A DNA stretch of 64,000 nucleotides from Dastarcus helophoroides (GCA_028583605.1 CM053329.1:31892992-31956991); one strand, 5' to 3'. Counted from the first letter of the stretch, positions 12,000 through 24,250 are shown. Notes: generated by a model not told the origin, from the letters alone. A program made the numbers and translations.

Positions 12000-13215
12000 A
12001 ATAGAAAGCAAAAAAAAATTTATTTAAAGTAATTTCCCTCGCTAGCTATACATTTTTCTCATCTCTCGGGCAATTTATGAATACAACGAAAAAGAATTCC
12101 TTGCCTCTTTCGAGGCAAACCACTCGTCCAGCCATTTTCGAACGTCTTCGTAAGAATTGAAGTGCTGTTCGGCGAGTGCGTGGTCCATCGAAGAAAACAG
12201 GTGATAATCAGAAGGAGCCAAGTCTGGCGAATAAGCGGCATGGAGTAACACCTCCCAGTTGTGTGTTTCCAGGTAATTTTGAACCAATTCGACGTGTGCG
12301 TTGGTGCGTTATCGTGGAGGAAAATCAGTTTGTCAAGTCTTTGTTGATAGCCAGGCCTTTTTTCACGTAAATCACGGTTCAATTTAATCAGCTGAGTAGA
12401 GGTGGGCATCTATAGTTTTATCAGGTTTCAACAGCTGCTAGTAGACGATACCCTGCTGATCCCACCAAACGCACAGCATCGTCTTCCATCCAAATCGATT
12501 TGGTCTTGGGGAAGATGTTGATGGTTGGCCGGGATCAACCCACGATTTCTTGAGTTTAGGATTCTCGAAATAAATCCATTTCTCATCGCCAGTCACCACA
12601 CGATGCAGAAATGACTTTCTCTTTTGTCTGGCAAAACAGATTTCGCATGTGCTTTGGCGTCGCTCCATCTGTCTATCGTTCAATTCATGGGGTACTCATT
12701 TTCCAATTTTTTGAATCTTTCCCTTGGCACGTAAACGCATGGAAATGGCTGTTTGTGTGACACCTAACTGCTCGGCAAGCATTTTTTGCGATTGGGTATC
12801 GTCCTCGTCCAAAAGAGCTTGTAATTCATCGTCCTCGACCTTTCTGGGGCGATTTTCACGCTCCTTGTCACTCAAGTCAAAATGGCCGTCTTTGAACCGA
12901 CGAAACCAGTCTCTGCAAGTTGTTTCCGATAAAGCACTGGCTTCCACAAGCATTCGATGTGATTCTGCAGCCGATTTCTTTAAATTGAGGAAGAAAAGGA
13001 GAGCTTCTCGCATATGCTCTTTTTTTTGGCACAAAACTAGACATGATTGCATAAAGAAAAATGTATGTTGTTATATGAAATGGCTTATGATGTGCACTGA
13101 TTGATGTGAACAGATGTCGAACTCATACAAAAACAGTAAGACAATTCCATGTTAGCTGGTAATACGCTCACTAACGTCGTCTATGAGCAAACAGCGGATT
13201 TAAGCTTGTACACCT
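12000..13215 (-). mobile_element. Mariner-family DNA transposon, inactive
   Basis: The element is recognised from its transposase remnant (see the pseudogene entry). On the 5' side of the transposase (higher coordinates) there is about 150 bp of non-coding sequence ending near ACCTAGGTGTACAAGC (minus strand, about 13200-13216), a plausible terminal inverted repeat. I could not identify a convincing matching repeat at the other end near 11950-12010, so the boundaries are approximate. It lies within the degenerate GAAATTTC field. Confidence 0.8.
12059..13052 (-). pseudogene. Mariner transposase, DD34D type, broken
   Basis: The N-terminal part (13052-12696) has the paired helix-turn-helix region, with SAAESHRMLVEA, TTCRDWFRRFKDGHFDLSDK and, further on, LAEQLGVTQTAISMRL. 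After a TGA replacing the tryptophan codon of the WVPHEL motif, the same frame continues (12683-12438) with VTGDEKWIYFENP, which holds the first catalytic aspartate. The second aspartate is in FLHDNAPTH and the third in YSPDLAPSDYHLF, in two other frames. Further lesions are a frameshift in an A-run next to the original start (ATG at about 13044), a stop after GIVY, and frameshifts near 12405 and 12285. The transposase would cut and paste the element at TA sites; this copy is dead. Confidence 0.95.
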
Positions 13216-13440
13216 AGGTTAAAAATTTATTTAAAAAAGGAGGCAAAATTCGGAATTTCTAAATTTAAGTTATTTTGTGAAATCGAAAATTTCCCCAAAA
13301 AATATAACGTTGAAATACGGTAAAAATTCAGTTAGTTTCAATTCGAAATTTTTGAGAAAAACACTCAGTAGACCAAATTAAATAATTTTTATTTATTTAT
13401 TTGAAATTAAGGTGCTCTGACTGCTAATGACCATTGGCTC
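13215..13440. repeat. Degenerate GAAATTTC repeat field, continued
   Basis: A short continuation of the AT-rich field on the other side of the mariner insertion, with GAAATCGAAAATTTCCCC-type and TCGAAATTTTTGAGAAAAAC-type units. Confidence 0.5.
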
Positions 13441-13830
13441 ATATTCAGTTAGTGGACAAAGTTGACAGTGGTTTAAATATGGTTATCCATTTTAATATAG
13501 TGTAGAAACTCTATTATGTTATTGTAATTACTAAAGGCGAGGTCTTCTCTGAGGTTAGCTGTTAGGTGGAAGCATTGTCGAGCCTCAGCAAGCTGTGGAC
13601 ATTCGGTTAGGATGTGCTTCACTGTGAGGTGGTAGTTGCAGTTATCACAATAGGGAGGGTTACCGGATTCAATTGGATAATTGTGTGTAATTTTGGTGTG
13701 GCCAATTCTTAATCTTCTGAAAATAATTTTGTCTTTTTTTTTAATTGGCGCCATCCTGAGGTTTTCAATTCCAGGTTAAATTGAGGCCAATTTGGTATTT
13801 CATCGACTCCAATGCGTTTGCCTTTGTGTA
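13440..13830 (-). pseudogene. LINE 3' end: RNase H-distal zinc-finger region
   Basis: The minus-strand frame 13754-13473 reads LRIGHTKITHNYPIESG followed by a CX2CX7HX4C cluster (YCDNCNYHLTVKHILTEC). This cluster is characteristic of the C-terminus of RNase H-bearing LINEs such as the I group. Upstream coding sequence continues in another frame to about 13830 (KLKTSGW region). Only the last part of the pol gene survives, a typical 5'-truncated insertion. It differs from LINE copies 1 and 2 and from the two LINEs at 44.7-48 kb. Confidence 0.8.
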
Positions 13831-13924
13831 ATATTGTTTGTTTATAAAAATTTTGGCTAGTTTTAGATATATACATTTTTTTCTACAATCGAATCCAAAT
13901 ATTTATGGAACTGATAACTGTGTT

Positions 13925-14060
13925 GATAATGTTTGAAATTTAACTTGTCCCCTGACACCAAGAAAGATTAAATTTTTTTAAAATCTTTCTTGGTTTCAGG
14001 GGACAAATTCTGTATTTCAATTTTTGAAGATAACCAAGAACCAGTCCGTTACATCAAATG
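13925..14060. mobile_element. Inverted pair of Penelope-type 3' end fragments
   Basis: The left arm 13945-13969 and right arm 13982-14006 are reverse complements with one mismatch in 25, separated by 12 bases. The right arm reads AATCTTTCTTGGTTTCAGGG, then GACAA, and continues as a longer copy (to about 14052, with AACCAAGAACCAGTCC). The left arm continues less clearly toward 13930. Both arms stop at the same internal point of the repeat. Confidence 0.75.
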
Positions 14061-14142
14061 TTTCAGATAATAAACATTCATTCGTAATTGGCATTAAGTC
14101 GATGACTATCACAGTTCATCTGTTTATGAGATCACCTCGGAT

Positions 14143-14480
14143 CTTACTAAAATGTTTAATTCCAATCGCAATGATTACGTGGCGTGCAATTTAATAAACT
14201 AATGCTTACTCCAAAAATATTCATCTAAATGAAATAATTTAAGAGACAAATTTGATCAGCATTATGTCCCAGCTAAATTAAATTGTTTTATTAAAAAAGA
14301 AATTACTAATATATGGGTCAAAAAGCCTTGTAATGCTAGAACCTATTTTTCCATAAAATATTTTTTTCTCAACAACTATTACGATATCGAAGAAACCTGC
14401 ACTTTTCCGATAATTCATGGCCCAATATCTACTACATATTAAAATCTAAATTTAATCTTTAGAAACCTAAGAGAACAACA
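14143..14480 (+). repeat. Dispersed repeat, arm 1 of a 3-kb-spaced inverted pair
   Basis: This stretch matches the reverse complement of 17385-17706 along its length. Shared words include ATATGGGTCAAAAAGCCTTG, TTTTTCCATAAAA, TCTCAAC then ACTATTACGATA, and TGGCCCAATA. The distance between the anchors agrees in both copies. It has no coding potential and the family is unrecognised. Confidence 0.8.
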
Positions 14481-14559
14481 CTGGCAGACATTTCGGATAC
14501 ATTTTAAGCTATAGCTTTAGGATGATTGGAAATTGAAAATTATTAAAAAAAAATATATT

Positions 14560-15420
14560 TTATGATTCTTAGAGGTAGATCTGTCAAAAGTTATCTCACT
14601 TGATATACTACCTAAAACTTCAATTTTTAGAGACCAAATTAATCCCCCATTTTATTGTAAAATAGTTTTTTTTCTAATTGTTGGCTGGTGGCATTTTCGT
14701 GGGTCATCGAACCAAATTTCAAATTTCTACGTTACATTGGAGGAAAACGGATGGAAGATAGAGGAACACGAAAGTTAGATTATAAGAGTTTCGTTTTTTC
14801 TTTGTAAGATAGAAACCTTCAAAAGATCGAAATTTTAAAAAGTAAAAATTTCGAAAACATTGAAGTTTAGAGAAAAGGTCGACGATTTTAAAAAGTCCAC
14901 ATTTTGAAAAACGAAATCCTAGTTTTGAAATAAAACCTTTCAATAAATTCGACATTTTCAAAAAAACGTGAGAGCTCAAAAACCAAAATTTAGTAAAAAG
15001 TTGTACTTCTTTAAGTCAAATTAAAAGAGAAGCACAAATTTTTTAGTAATGTCTAAATTTTAAAGTCAAAATCTAGAAAAAAAGAGAAAGTTTAAAATAA
15101 TTAAAAGTTTTTTTAAAAAGTACAAATTTTGAAAAAACCCTTAGAGGTAGCTCATTTAAATGATATACGTAATAAAAACTTAATTTTTGGGAAACCAAAT
15201 GAACCCCCAATTTTAGTATAAAATATTTTATTTTTCTATTTGTTAGCTGGCGGTATTTGAGAAATTGGAAATGGAAATGTAACTTCAGAGTTGGAAAAAA
15301 GGCAAAATTAAATTTCTTTAGAAAAAAATCAACAATTTTAATAATTCATTTTCAAATTTTAACTTAAAAAATTGAAATTTTTGGTAAGTGAATATTTTCA
15401 ATTTCAGTGGAATCTTACGC
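14560..15420 (+). repeat. Direct repeats flanking a GAAATTTC tract
   Basis: Bases 14570-14700 and 15137-15262 share TTAGAGGTAG, ACCAAATTAATCCCCCA or ACCAAATGAACCCCCA, and TTGTTGGCTGGTGGCATTT or TTGTTAGCTGGCGGTATTT, in the same order. Between them (14710-15130) and after them (15270-15420) lies degenerate GAAATTTC-type sequence. The arrangement suggests a composite repeat unit of about 565 bp in two copies. Confidence 0.7.
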
Positions 15421-17380
15421 TTCGTATTGTTATGATTATACTTCCTTGCCCCTCTCACAAGGACTTTAAGTTAATCTGGTTTAGACTTAATCAGATAGTA
15501 GTTGTTTCCGGCGCTAGAGTTAAGGCAGCCCCCCCTAGGTTTATTTCGTAAAAAACGTAAAAGTAATAACATCAAAGGGAATATTGCTCAAAGTGTCAAT
15601 TTTAAGTTGAAGAGTTTCCTCGCTGTTGTTGGAACATAACCGTTTATTTCTAAGCGCACCGTTAATACAAAATAAATATTTCAAAACATATAACACCTCG
15701 AAGCGTTTGTAGAAATGCCAACGCAATAAATATAAATTGAAATGTACAACGTCTTGTTTATTTCTTCAACGTCCAAATCACTCGCAACGAGGTGGCGTTT
15801 TGTTTAAAACTGACTTTAGCACCGACAACGCTTTCGGAATACAGAAGGAATTCGCCGAAGTAAAACGCTCTCTGAGTAAGTTATTTGTATGAAAATGAGG
15901 CAATGCTTCCAAAGTTATAATTAAAGTTGATGAAATGTCCTCCTCCGCTGTGTTGCTGAGAATAACCAAACCGGGTCATTTTGCGTAAGATGCATTAGTT
16001 CCACCGCTCGCCTGATATATACTGCGAAAAAAGGTTAAACGTGTCCAAAGAGCCCATCGCTCATGAATACTGATCAGCCGAGACTATCACAAGGACGAAA
16101 ATTGCAATCAATTAGGAGTTAAAAGCTTTGTTGTGGAACAAGCAACGAATTTTTAAATTAATTTTTGGAAAGGAAAATTTTAATGAGAGGGAAATCTTAT
16201 TTGCGTTTTTTTAAGCGTGTTCGAGTACTAATATCATTAATATTTCGTTATTTTACTTGGCAATAGTCTCTTTCACATTTGGGACTTTACAAAATAAGAA
16301 TTCCTCATAATCGTAGCATTTTTCAGGTTCAAGTTGAATTATGTCAAACGGAAGAGGTCTAATAACACTGAAATGAGTCTTTGGTTCTCAAACTCTGAAT
16401 CTGATAAATTTTCAAGCACTATTAGCATGAAATTGAAGTCTCCTGGCTTTGCCAGAGTGGACATTTCTGCTAAACGTCGGTGGCTCAACTGAACCGAAAG
16501 TAAAAATAAAATTACTGTATTTCTAAATTATATACTTTTTGATAATGGCTCCCTAAATTCCTTACGTTTCAGTCGCTAATGTTGTAGACTAAGATCTGAC
16601 AGAATATATTAACATGAGCATATTAAATTTGTCTTCTCAGTTTCAGCGAAATGGTAGAGTCTATTTTTTAAGATGGAATGGAAATTCAGATACTTGTTTG
16701 AAATCAAAGTCTCGTACTCATTAGCACAATTTTTCTTTCAATATTTTTCCTTTCAAAGCGACGCCTCGCAAATATGTGCCCCCATATTTGCAAAGCTGAT
16801 TTTGTATCAACCCTAAGAAAATAACTCAATCCTGTTCACTTCGAGGCAAATAAGCAAACACAGAAGGCGACACTAGACGGGAGGGATCTTCTGACAGAAT
16901 ATGATAATTTTTCAGGTGGAATATTGAAAGATATTTTATTGATTACGTTAGAGGCGACCTGTTATTTTTAGATATATTTTGCGAACATTCGGAAAGCCGT
17001 TTGGCTCTAACTGAAGAGAAAAAGTTGACGCGTCGTAAGAAATATTTAAAACTAGAAAAAAAAGTCGAGTTTTTGCTGTTGGTAATATATCATAAGGGAG
17101 TTACTTTTTTAATGTTGCCAATGACAAGGTTTCGGAATTTATTTGCAGGAACGATGGAGAAAAATGATTTTATAAATTTACATAATCGCTGTGGCACATA
17201 TTCATAACTTAGTATTTAAGTATGTATGACAAAAGAAAAATACAAAGACGTTTTAAAGTAAATCTGAAAACTTTTCAGATTATTAACGAAATAATTGACA
17301 TTAAGCAGTTCCCAAAATTTTTTAAAGTAATTTTCGGATCAATCGTCTTAAAGATACATCTCGAAATGTGTCAGATATGA
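15420..17380. other. Unassigned DNA, no supported gene
   Basis: Contains two short minus-strand open frames, 15969-15778 and 15726-15541, whose DNA appears distantly related (CAGCRRGGA-type words followed by CTTCAACTT- and ACTTTG-type words). Neither encodes a recognisable domain. A copy of the dispersed core repeat lies at about 16375-16420 (minus orientation). Nothing else is recognisable. Confidence 0.4.
16363..16425 (-). repeat. Dispersed core repeat, copy 3
   Basis: The minus strand reads TTATCAGATTCAGAGTTTGA then GAACCAAAGA, the same series as at 3.7, 4.1, 38.4, 57.75 and 57.9 kb. It is short and truncated relative to the longer copies. Confidence 0.65.
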
Positions 17381-17384
17381 CCAT

Positions 17385-17706
17385 TCCCTTGTTCTCCCCT
17401 GTTTCTAAAGATAAAATTTAAATTTTAATAGGGTTAGTAGGTATTGGGCCATAGATTATAAAAAAACTGCAGTTTATCGTAATAGTAGTTGAGAAAGAAA
17501 ATGTTTTATGGAAAAATACGGGCTTGCATTCCAAGGCTTTTTGACCCATATAGTAATAATTTCTTTTAAACAGAATTCGATTTAGCTGAAAAATATAATG
17601 CGGACCAAATTTTTTTTTACATTATTTCATCTATATGAACATTTTTAGAGTTAGCAGTAGTTTATGTAAGGCAGTAATTACGGCTGGAATCGAACATTTT
17701 AAGGCC
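17385..17706 (-). repeat. Dispersed repeat, arm 2 of a 3-kb-spaced inverted pair
   Basis: The reverse complement parallels 14143-14480, with the shared words ATATGGGTCAAAAAGCCTTG, TTTTTCCATAAAA and TGGCCCAATA at matching distances. Point differences and small gaps are frequent, so the copies are old. No terminal repeat or open frame identifies the family. Confidence 0.8.
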
Positions 17707-19195
17707 AATAAATGCTTTTTATCTGAGACATTATCAACAAAGTTTGTAGAAAAAACTGTGTATATTTGAAAATAGACCATATTTTTATTTTTTAATCACA
17801 ACAACAGAAAATTTGGATAAAATTTCAAATTCACACATAAGTAAAAATGATTTAATTTGATCAATGGACTGCCCACTGAAATAATTGTTATGGAACCCTT
17901 ATTGTGCGAGACCGACTCGCCAAGAATTTATTTAGAAAGTTTTATTACTTCGGAATATTTTGTAAATTTTTAATTTTTTTTATACATATTCAATCCAGCA
18001 ATCCACTCTTAAAGGAGGCAAAAATGAAGATATATGAAGAAAATGTAAAAGAAATGTATTTAAGCGCGCGTATATACAAAAAGAACCAACAAATAACGGT
18101 TAGATTTTAAATCCTATCAATCCTTGAAAAGGCATCTATTATTCAAACCCCAATCGGGCCCTTCTTAGGCTGAACTTCCATCTGAATTAACGTGAGCAAC
18201 ATTTCTGTTAAATAAAATTTCCTGATTTTATCAGACTTTTATTGCTAAGTTATTCAAAGAAGTAGAAATAATTACAGATAATGCTATAGCATTCAAGCTT
18301 AACTTCGTTTAAATCGATCATTTAATTTTAATTCTTACTGAAATGGTATTTACATAATTAGATTGCCTAAAATGAATATTTTCTATCAATTAAATGTTCC
18401 GCAGTGAAAAAGTCGAACGTGCTGCATTTGAAAATATTTACATCCAACAACCACAGGATTCGACATTCTTTCGGCTCATCAGTCTGGTACAATTATGTAA
18501 ACATGTTTAGCTTGTCCGCCATACAATACTAGACGTGAATCTCATTGAGTAGTTTGTACCTGATTATCGGCTGTATCTTCTGAGGAATATGTTTTATTTA
18601 TTTAATTCTATTATCATTACAAATAAATTTACTCAGCACTTTACGAATCTCAGAAATCTATATGAATGGTTTGAGATTTGAGTTGTGTAAGTAATACGCA
18701 GTCAAATAAAGGACCTCTTCTGAGAATTAAAAACAATTTGATATATAAAACGCAAACTGAAAGATAAATTAAACCCAGCTTTAGGAAAAAAAATAATTTA
18801 ATAACTGTATAGCTAAATATTTATGCATGAAATATGCAGTAGATTAAGTGAACATATAAATTTAGGAAATTTGATTACATGAAACACGAATATTTAATGT
18901 TCAAGTCTATTTTAAACATTGACATGTAGGCCGAATATTACAGTAATATTCTTATTTAATTATTCTTAACAATTTAAAATTTCTTGTGCATATTACTGAA
19001 AAAAAAAAAGAATCTAAACTTAAATATTACCATCGTTTTTTTTTAAATTCGAAAAAAATTGAAACTTGGGCTGTTTTATTTATCTGTTTTTAGAGATTTT
19101 TTTCACTGTACCTAAAAATATCTTTTTTACATTTTGAATTTAAAGTCAAACATTTTTTTTTAGAATATTTAAGATTCTCTTAAAATTAATTCGTT
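17706..19195. other. AT-rich DNA without a recognised gene
   Basis: Several short open frames are present (for example 17904-18110) but have no motif and are rich in Phe, Ile and Lys, as expected by chance in AT-rich DNA. No repeat family was recognised. Confidence 0.4.
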
Positions 19196-19199
19196 AAAA

Positions 19200-19770
19200 G
19201 GATTCCTAAAGTGATGTTTTTTGAAATTACTAACCTTGAGTCCTCGTAACATTGAGTTCATTTAACCTTGAGCTCACGCGACCTCAAGCAAATACGACCT
19301 TGAGCTACTCGACCTTGAGATCGATGGAATTAATTTCACGTGATCTTCAATTTACGAGACCTTGAATTTATGAGAAGTCGATCTAAGGTGACTTTGAAGA
19401 CATGCGACTCTTAGCTAATGTAATCCTTAAATTAGGTCTCTTTCACCCTATGTGATCCTGACCTAATGCGACCTTGACCGCACGTGATCTTGAACTCACA
19501 TGGCCTTGAGCTTACGTGACCTCGAATTCGAGCGCTTTTGCGCTCATGTGACTTTAAATCTACTTGAGCTCCCATGGTCCTAAAATGAAATAAAGTTGAG
19601 ATTGAAAGACATTGACCTCACGCGACTTTAAACTAGCTGACCTTGAACTCAAATGACCTTGAAGTTAGGCGACCTTGAACTCACGTTCCTTCGAGCTTAT
19701 GTGATTTTGAATACTTAAGACCTCGGGCCAACGTAATTCCTAACTCAGGTGACTTGTGACTTCTGAGATA
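19200..19770 (+). repeat. Degenerate 16-bp minisatellite (GACCTTGAACTCAYRT-like)
   Basis: Successive units between 19637 and 19768 keep a strict 16-base register, for example GACCTTGAACTCAAAT, then GACCTTGAAGTTAGGC, then GACCTTGAACTCACGT. Toward the left the units decay but still show CCTTGAG, CCTTGAC and CTTGAA at roughly that spacing back to about 19230. The composition is clearly less AT-rich than the neighbours. Two exact TGACCTTGA words start at 19638 and 19654. Confidence 0.85.
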
Positions 19771-21480
19771 TCGATGATCAAAGAAAAAAGGATTCTTCTT
19801 GATTTAAAATCATAGATCCTAGCAAAAATTTGACGTAAAAAGATTAAGAATAATCAGATGTAAACAAGGTAATTGAAAAATGTCTTAAAATAGTTTTCAA
19901 TTCGTGGACCCAAAAAGAAACAAAGAACAAAATTTGGATAATTTGCGTCACGTGTTATTTCTCAAAATTGTCATAGTTGGTAAACATGTTTTTTCAGAAG
20001 ATATCAAGACCAAAAACCCAAAACTTTAAACTGTTGGTTATAAATCTTTGTATGACCATATAAATTCCACGTAGATTCGAGAACTGGGCTTAATTTGTTT
20101 GTTCTCTTGGAAAAATTCCAGTTGCGTACTGAGATATTTTTCCTATTAAACGCCATTTTTCATCTTACAACCACAAGAGAGTTCTCAATTCTAAAAGCAA
20201 ACAAATACACCAATTCCTCACAATAATGCTGTTGTTTTCTTTCCGCCTTCTTAATGTAATTGAAAAATAGACCGCATTATTTCCTTACGAAAACATCTGA
20301 GAAAGAATTCAATATTTTTTTTACTGTTGAAAAGAACAAATAAAAACCGTAACAAATAAAACTTGTCCATAAATCCTCGACAGATGAAGAGATTTTAAGC
20401 TTTGTGATTCCATTGTTTAATCCCTTCGAGTCATGATGAAGCCTTTAGACAATCGCCGGTTTTAATTCCTCTACAATTCAAAGATTTTCCCTACTTTAGG
20501 TCGAGGACGGGAGCATAAATAATGCAACGGTTTGTTTGAGGAAGTGACATATTTTCTTTTTATTTGCGTTTTACGAGAAATATATTGTGCGAAGAAATAT
20601 TTCCAGGAAATATAGTGCACATCGGACATTCGTTTATCCTTCTTAACTTAACGTTACATAAAAGTATTATTATTACTAAGGAACTTCGTCTGCGGAATTA
20701 GAACGAGGTGAGAGAAGATGAGAAATTTACAACTTAACGAAAAAACTTTAAAATTAAGAGAGTTTCTAAATTTGTTAAATTGACGAAACAAATTGTTTGT
20801 TTTAATGTATCTCTAACAATTTTAGTAGTTTTTTAACACGTTTCAATCCCAGAAGAAGTAAACTTTACTAATATTTTTTTAAGCAATCATATCTTAAGTC
20901 CGTTATTAAAATAAAACTAGGCAGTCTCTCTGGGTCAATATGCCTATTTCAGGTTTCATATAATCTTGCTTAAACAAAACTTGTAATATGGAAACTGTCA
21001 AAATATTTTAAAAAATAATCAATAAATACTTTTCATTTCTTGAAACAGAAATCCTGCAATTTCATTAATAAAATCTTTTACACATTTCCATTATTTTTAT
21101 ACCCAAAACTTGGTCTATTCAACTGGAAAAGGGACATTATAAAAATTCAATCGTATTTTATTACGGAGGAAGATTTTATTGTGGATCGGTCTTTTTTATT
21201 CAATTGGCGTGTTTGGGCTCATTTTATTTATTTATTGGCGCGTTATGGGTGTCTCAAATAGAAGTTTATTTAAAGAGGGACTTTGGCATCTTACCACGGA
21301 AAATATTTGTAAAGGAGGAGATAAAATATTTTTTTATTAAATCGCGAGCATTTTAGCTTTATGATTTCTTGTTAATAATAACTAGAGACCCGATTTTAGG
21401 CACAATCAAATAAGGGAAAAAGGTGAACATAACGTTAGATTAGGAAAAATGAATAGTTAAAAAAGGTATTAAAAAGTTAA
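19770..21480. other. Unassigned AT-rich DNA
   Basis: No family, motif or convincing open frame is seen. The 73-codon frame at 21040-21261 (plus) is rich in Phe, Leu and Ile and has no recognisable domain. Confidence 0.4.
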
Positions 21481-24250
21481 AATACTCTAAAAAGGCACTA
21501 AAAGATCAAAGCCACAATTACCAAAATAAGGCAGCGCGGTAGTCAGGAATATTACAAAAGACGTTTAAAATTAATAAGAAAAATTATTTAAAAAAATAAC
21601 AATATTGAAATGGAAAATTTTGAATTGTAAAAAAAAACGTCGAAATTTCGAGATAAAACAAAGTTTATAAAAAATTTGGAAAAGTCGAAATTTCAAAAAT
21701 ACATATAAGACCAAAAGTTCTAGAAAAGAAAGAAATTTTAAGTTTTTTAACGAACTAAGGAAAAAGTGAAAATTGAAATCGAATTTGTGAGAAGAAATTT
21801 TGAAAGTTTATATTCAAATACAAATTTTCCTGTACTCTCGAGTGCACAATCGAAATTTCCTTACAAAAGTGAAAATAAGAATTATGAAAGGAAAATCATT
21901 AATTAAAAAAAACGAAAAATTTATAACTGTTTAAATCGAAAATTTCGAAACAAAATCAAAATTTCGGCATCAGGGTGGAAATTTCAAAATAAAATCAAAA
22001 TCCTCAAGTCAAAAACTCAAAATTAAGGGTTTAAGCAACAACTTTAAGAAAATTGAATTTGGCACTTTCGGAAGAACAAATAAAATTTCACAAAGAACAA
22101 TAACAAAAACTGTCTAGAAATCTCAATAAAAAAGACGATATTTCTGATTAAATTTGAAAATAAATGAAGATGTCTAGAACAAATCTAAAATTTGAAGTTT
22201 AAAATTCAATTTTTAACAAAATAAAGGTTAAAAGCATTGAATTTTAAGTAAAAGATACTTCCAAAGAATCTACAATTTCAAAATTGTCAAAATTTTTATT
22301 ATTAGATTTTCCAATTAAATCCAATTAAAAAAACAGTTTTCGACTATAGAATCAAATATTTTGGAAGAAAGTCAAAATTTCAAGATTAAGGTAAAGCTTT
22401 CGACCTTAAAATTCCAAAATTTCAGGTTTAGATTCAGAATGTTGCTAAAAAAGACGAAAGTTTGCAATTAAGGTAGAAATTTTGAGAGACCATGTCAAAA
22501 TTAGGAAGTGTTCACTAAAAATTTTGAGAAAAAAGTAAATTTTAAATTATAGTCAGGATATTTAGAAGAAGCATATGTATTTTCAAATTAGGAGATTTTT
22601 AAAATTTTGAGTTTATTTTGAAATTTTCACCATAAACCTTGTAATTTTTAATTTAAACTCAAGTATTCAATTATTTCCCAAAATTTTGAAGCTTACTCTT
22701 TTAAGAAAAAATGAAAATTTTGAGAATAAAAGTCGAAAATTCGATAAAAAGGCCAATATTTTAAGGTTAACCTTGACTTTTTCAGAATTTATTTTAAATA
22801 ATTTAAACTTAAGTTGAAATTTTGTTTGCTTTTTTATTCGAAATTTTGACCTTATATTTTAAATTTTATAAAAAAACGTTGAATTTTGCAGTCTAAAATT
22901 TTAAAACTTAAAGTTTCCATTTGAAATAAAAGTTTAAATTTTAAGAAAAACTCAAAATTTATATAAACGATCTTTTGAGATTCAATACTGAAATTTCGAG
23001 AACAACTTGTAACTTGTGGAATTTGTAATAATGTTTTTAAAACTATATAAATTATTTAAAATCAAAGTTTAACTGCGGTATTTGAATAACATTTTAAATA
23101 TTTCACTCTTTACTAAATCAAAATCTGTTCTAAAGCCATAATTTTGAGAAGACATTTTTGAATAATTTTTCTAGGAATTTCTGTTATAAATTTTGTCTAA
23201 AATCTTTTATAAATATTAGAGTTTTACACAAAATTTGAGACTTTTTATACTTCAGGATTTAAAATTCAGGAGTTTTTCCACAAACAGTTTAACTAAAAAT
23301 TGAGTAAATTTTTTCTCAAAATTTCGACTTCAAAGTGAACACTTTAAAGAAAAGTTTAACGCTTCAAATTCAACATTAAAATTTTGATCTAAGTTACCAA
23401 ATTTGGACTTTAATTGAGAATTTTTTTACTTCTGATGACGACACTGGAACTTTATATTTTAAGAAAAACTTGATTAATAAAGTTTTTACAATTTTTCGAC
23501 TTTAACATTGTCAAATTTAAAGTCGAAATTTTGAAAAAAAACTGGTAATAATAACTTTGGTTTCTTCTTTCGAAATCCTCGCATTGGCAGTGGCTCAAAA
23601 TTTAGACTTTTTCAAATATTTCTTTCTCAACATTTAAACTATTTTTAAAACATTTTCACTGGAGATTTTAAGAACACAGTAAAATTTTAAAAAACCTCAA
23701 AATTTCTTCTCTAAATTTTGCTTCAAACTTTAACATTTTTAGAAAATGTTGAATTTTAATAGTTCTTAATTGATTCTAACTTTTTGAAATTTGGTCATTT
23801 ATTTATAAAATTCCTAATTTAAACTCGCCTTGCAGTTTATCTTTTTTTTTAAGTTTTGATTTCAAACCTTTTTTCCAAAAATTATGGTTGCTTTTTTTCT
23901 CAATATTTAGACAGTTATTCTAAATGTTAACTTTATTTTAAAATTTATAGTTTAAAAACCTGAAAATTTCGGGTTTAAAGAAGGAACTGTGTTAAAAATT
24001 AATATATTTCACTTTTTATTTGAAAGTTTAAATTTCTAAATGAGTGCATATTTTTGGAAATGATTATTAATGGATGTAGTTTCTTTTATTAAAGTTTAAA
24101 CTCGTAACTAAACTTCTTCTAAAACGACTTTGGCCAGTCTAAATGTACACCTTTCTAAATGTTTCGAATTAAAATTCCAAATTCCAACAATCCAAGTGTT
24201 TAAGTTCAATATTTTGATGTGATATTTTTAATAACGTTTGCTATGATATA
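21480..24250. repeat. Degenerate GAAATTTC repeat field 3 (longest)
   Basis: About 2.8 kb of units such as AACGTCGAAATTTCGAGATA, AAAGTCGAAATTTTGAAAAA and their inverse forms, with a change of dominant orientation in the middle: GTCGAAATTT forms are common to about 22.6 kb and AAATTTCGACTTT-like forms later. No long open frames and no protein-coding signal. This is the cleanest example of the field for deriving a consensus. Confidence 0.65.

Noticed and set aside
12724..13104. 126-codon plus-strand frame
   Set aside because: It is antisense to the mariner transposase N-terminus and has no family resemblance of its own.
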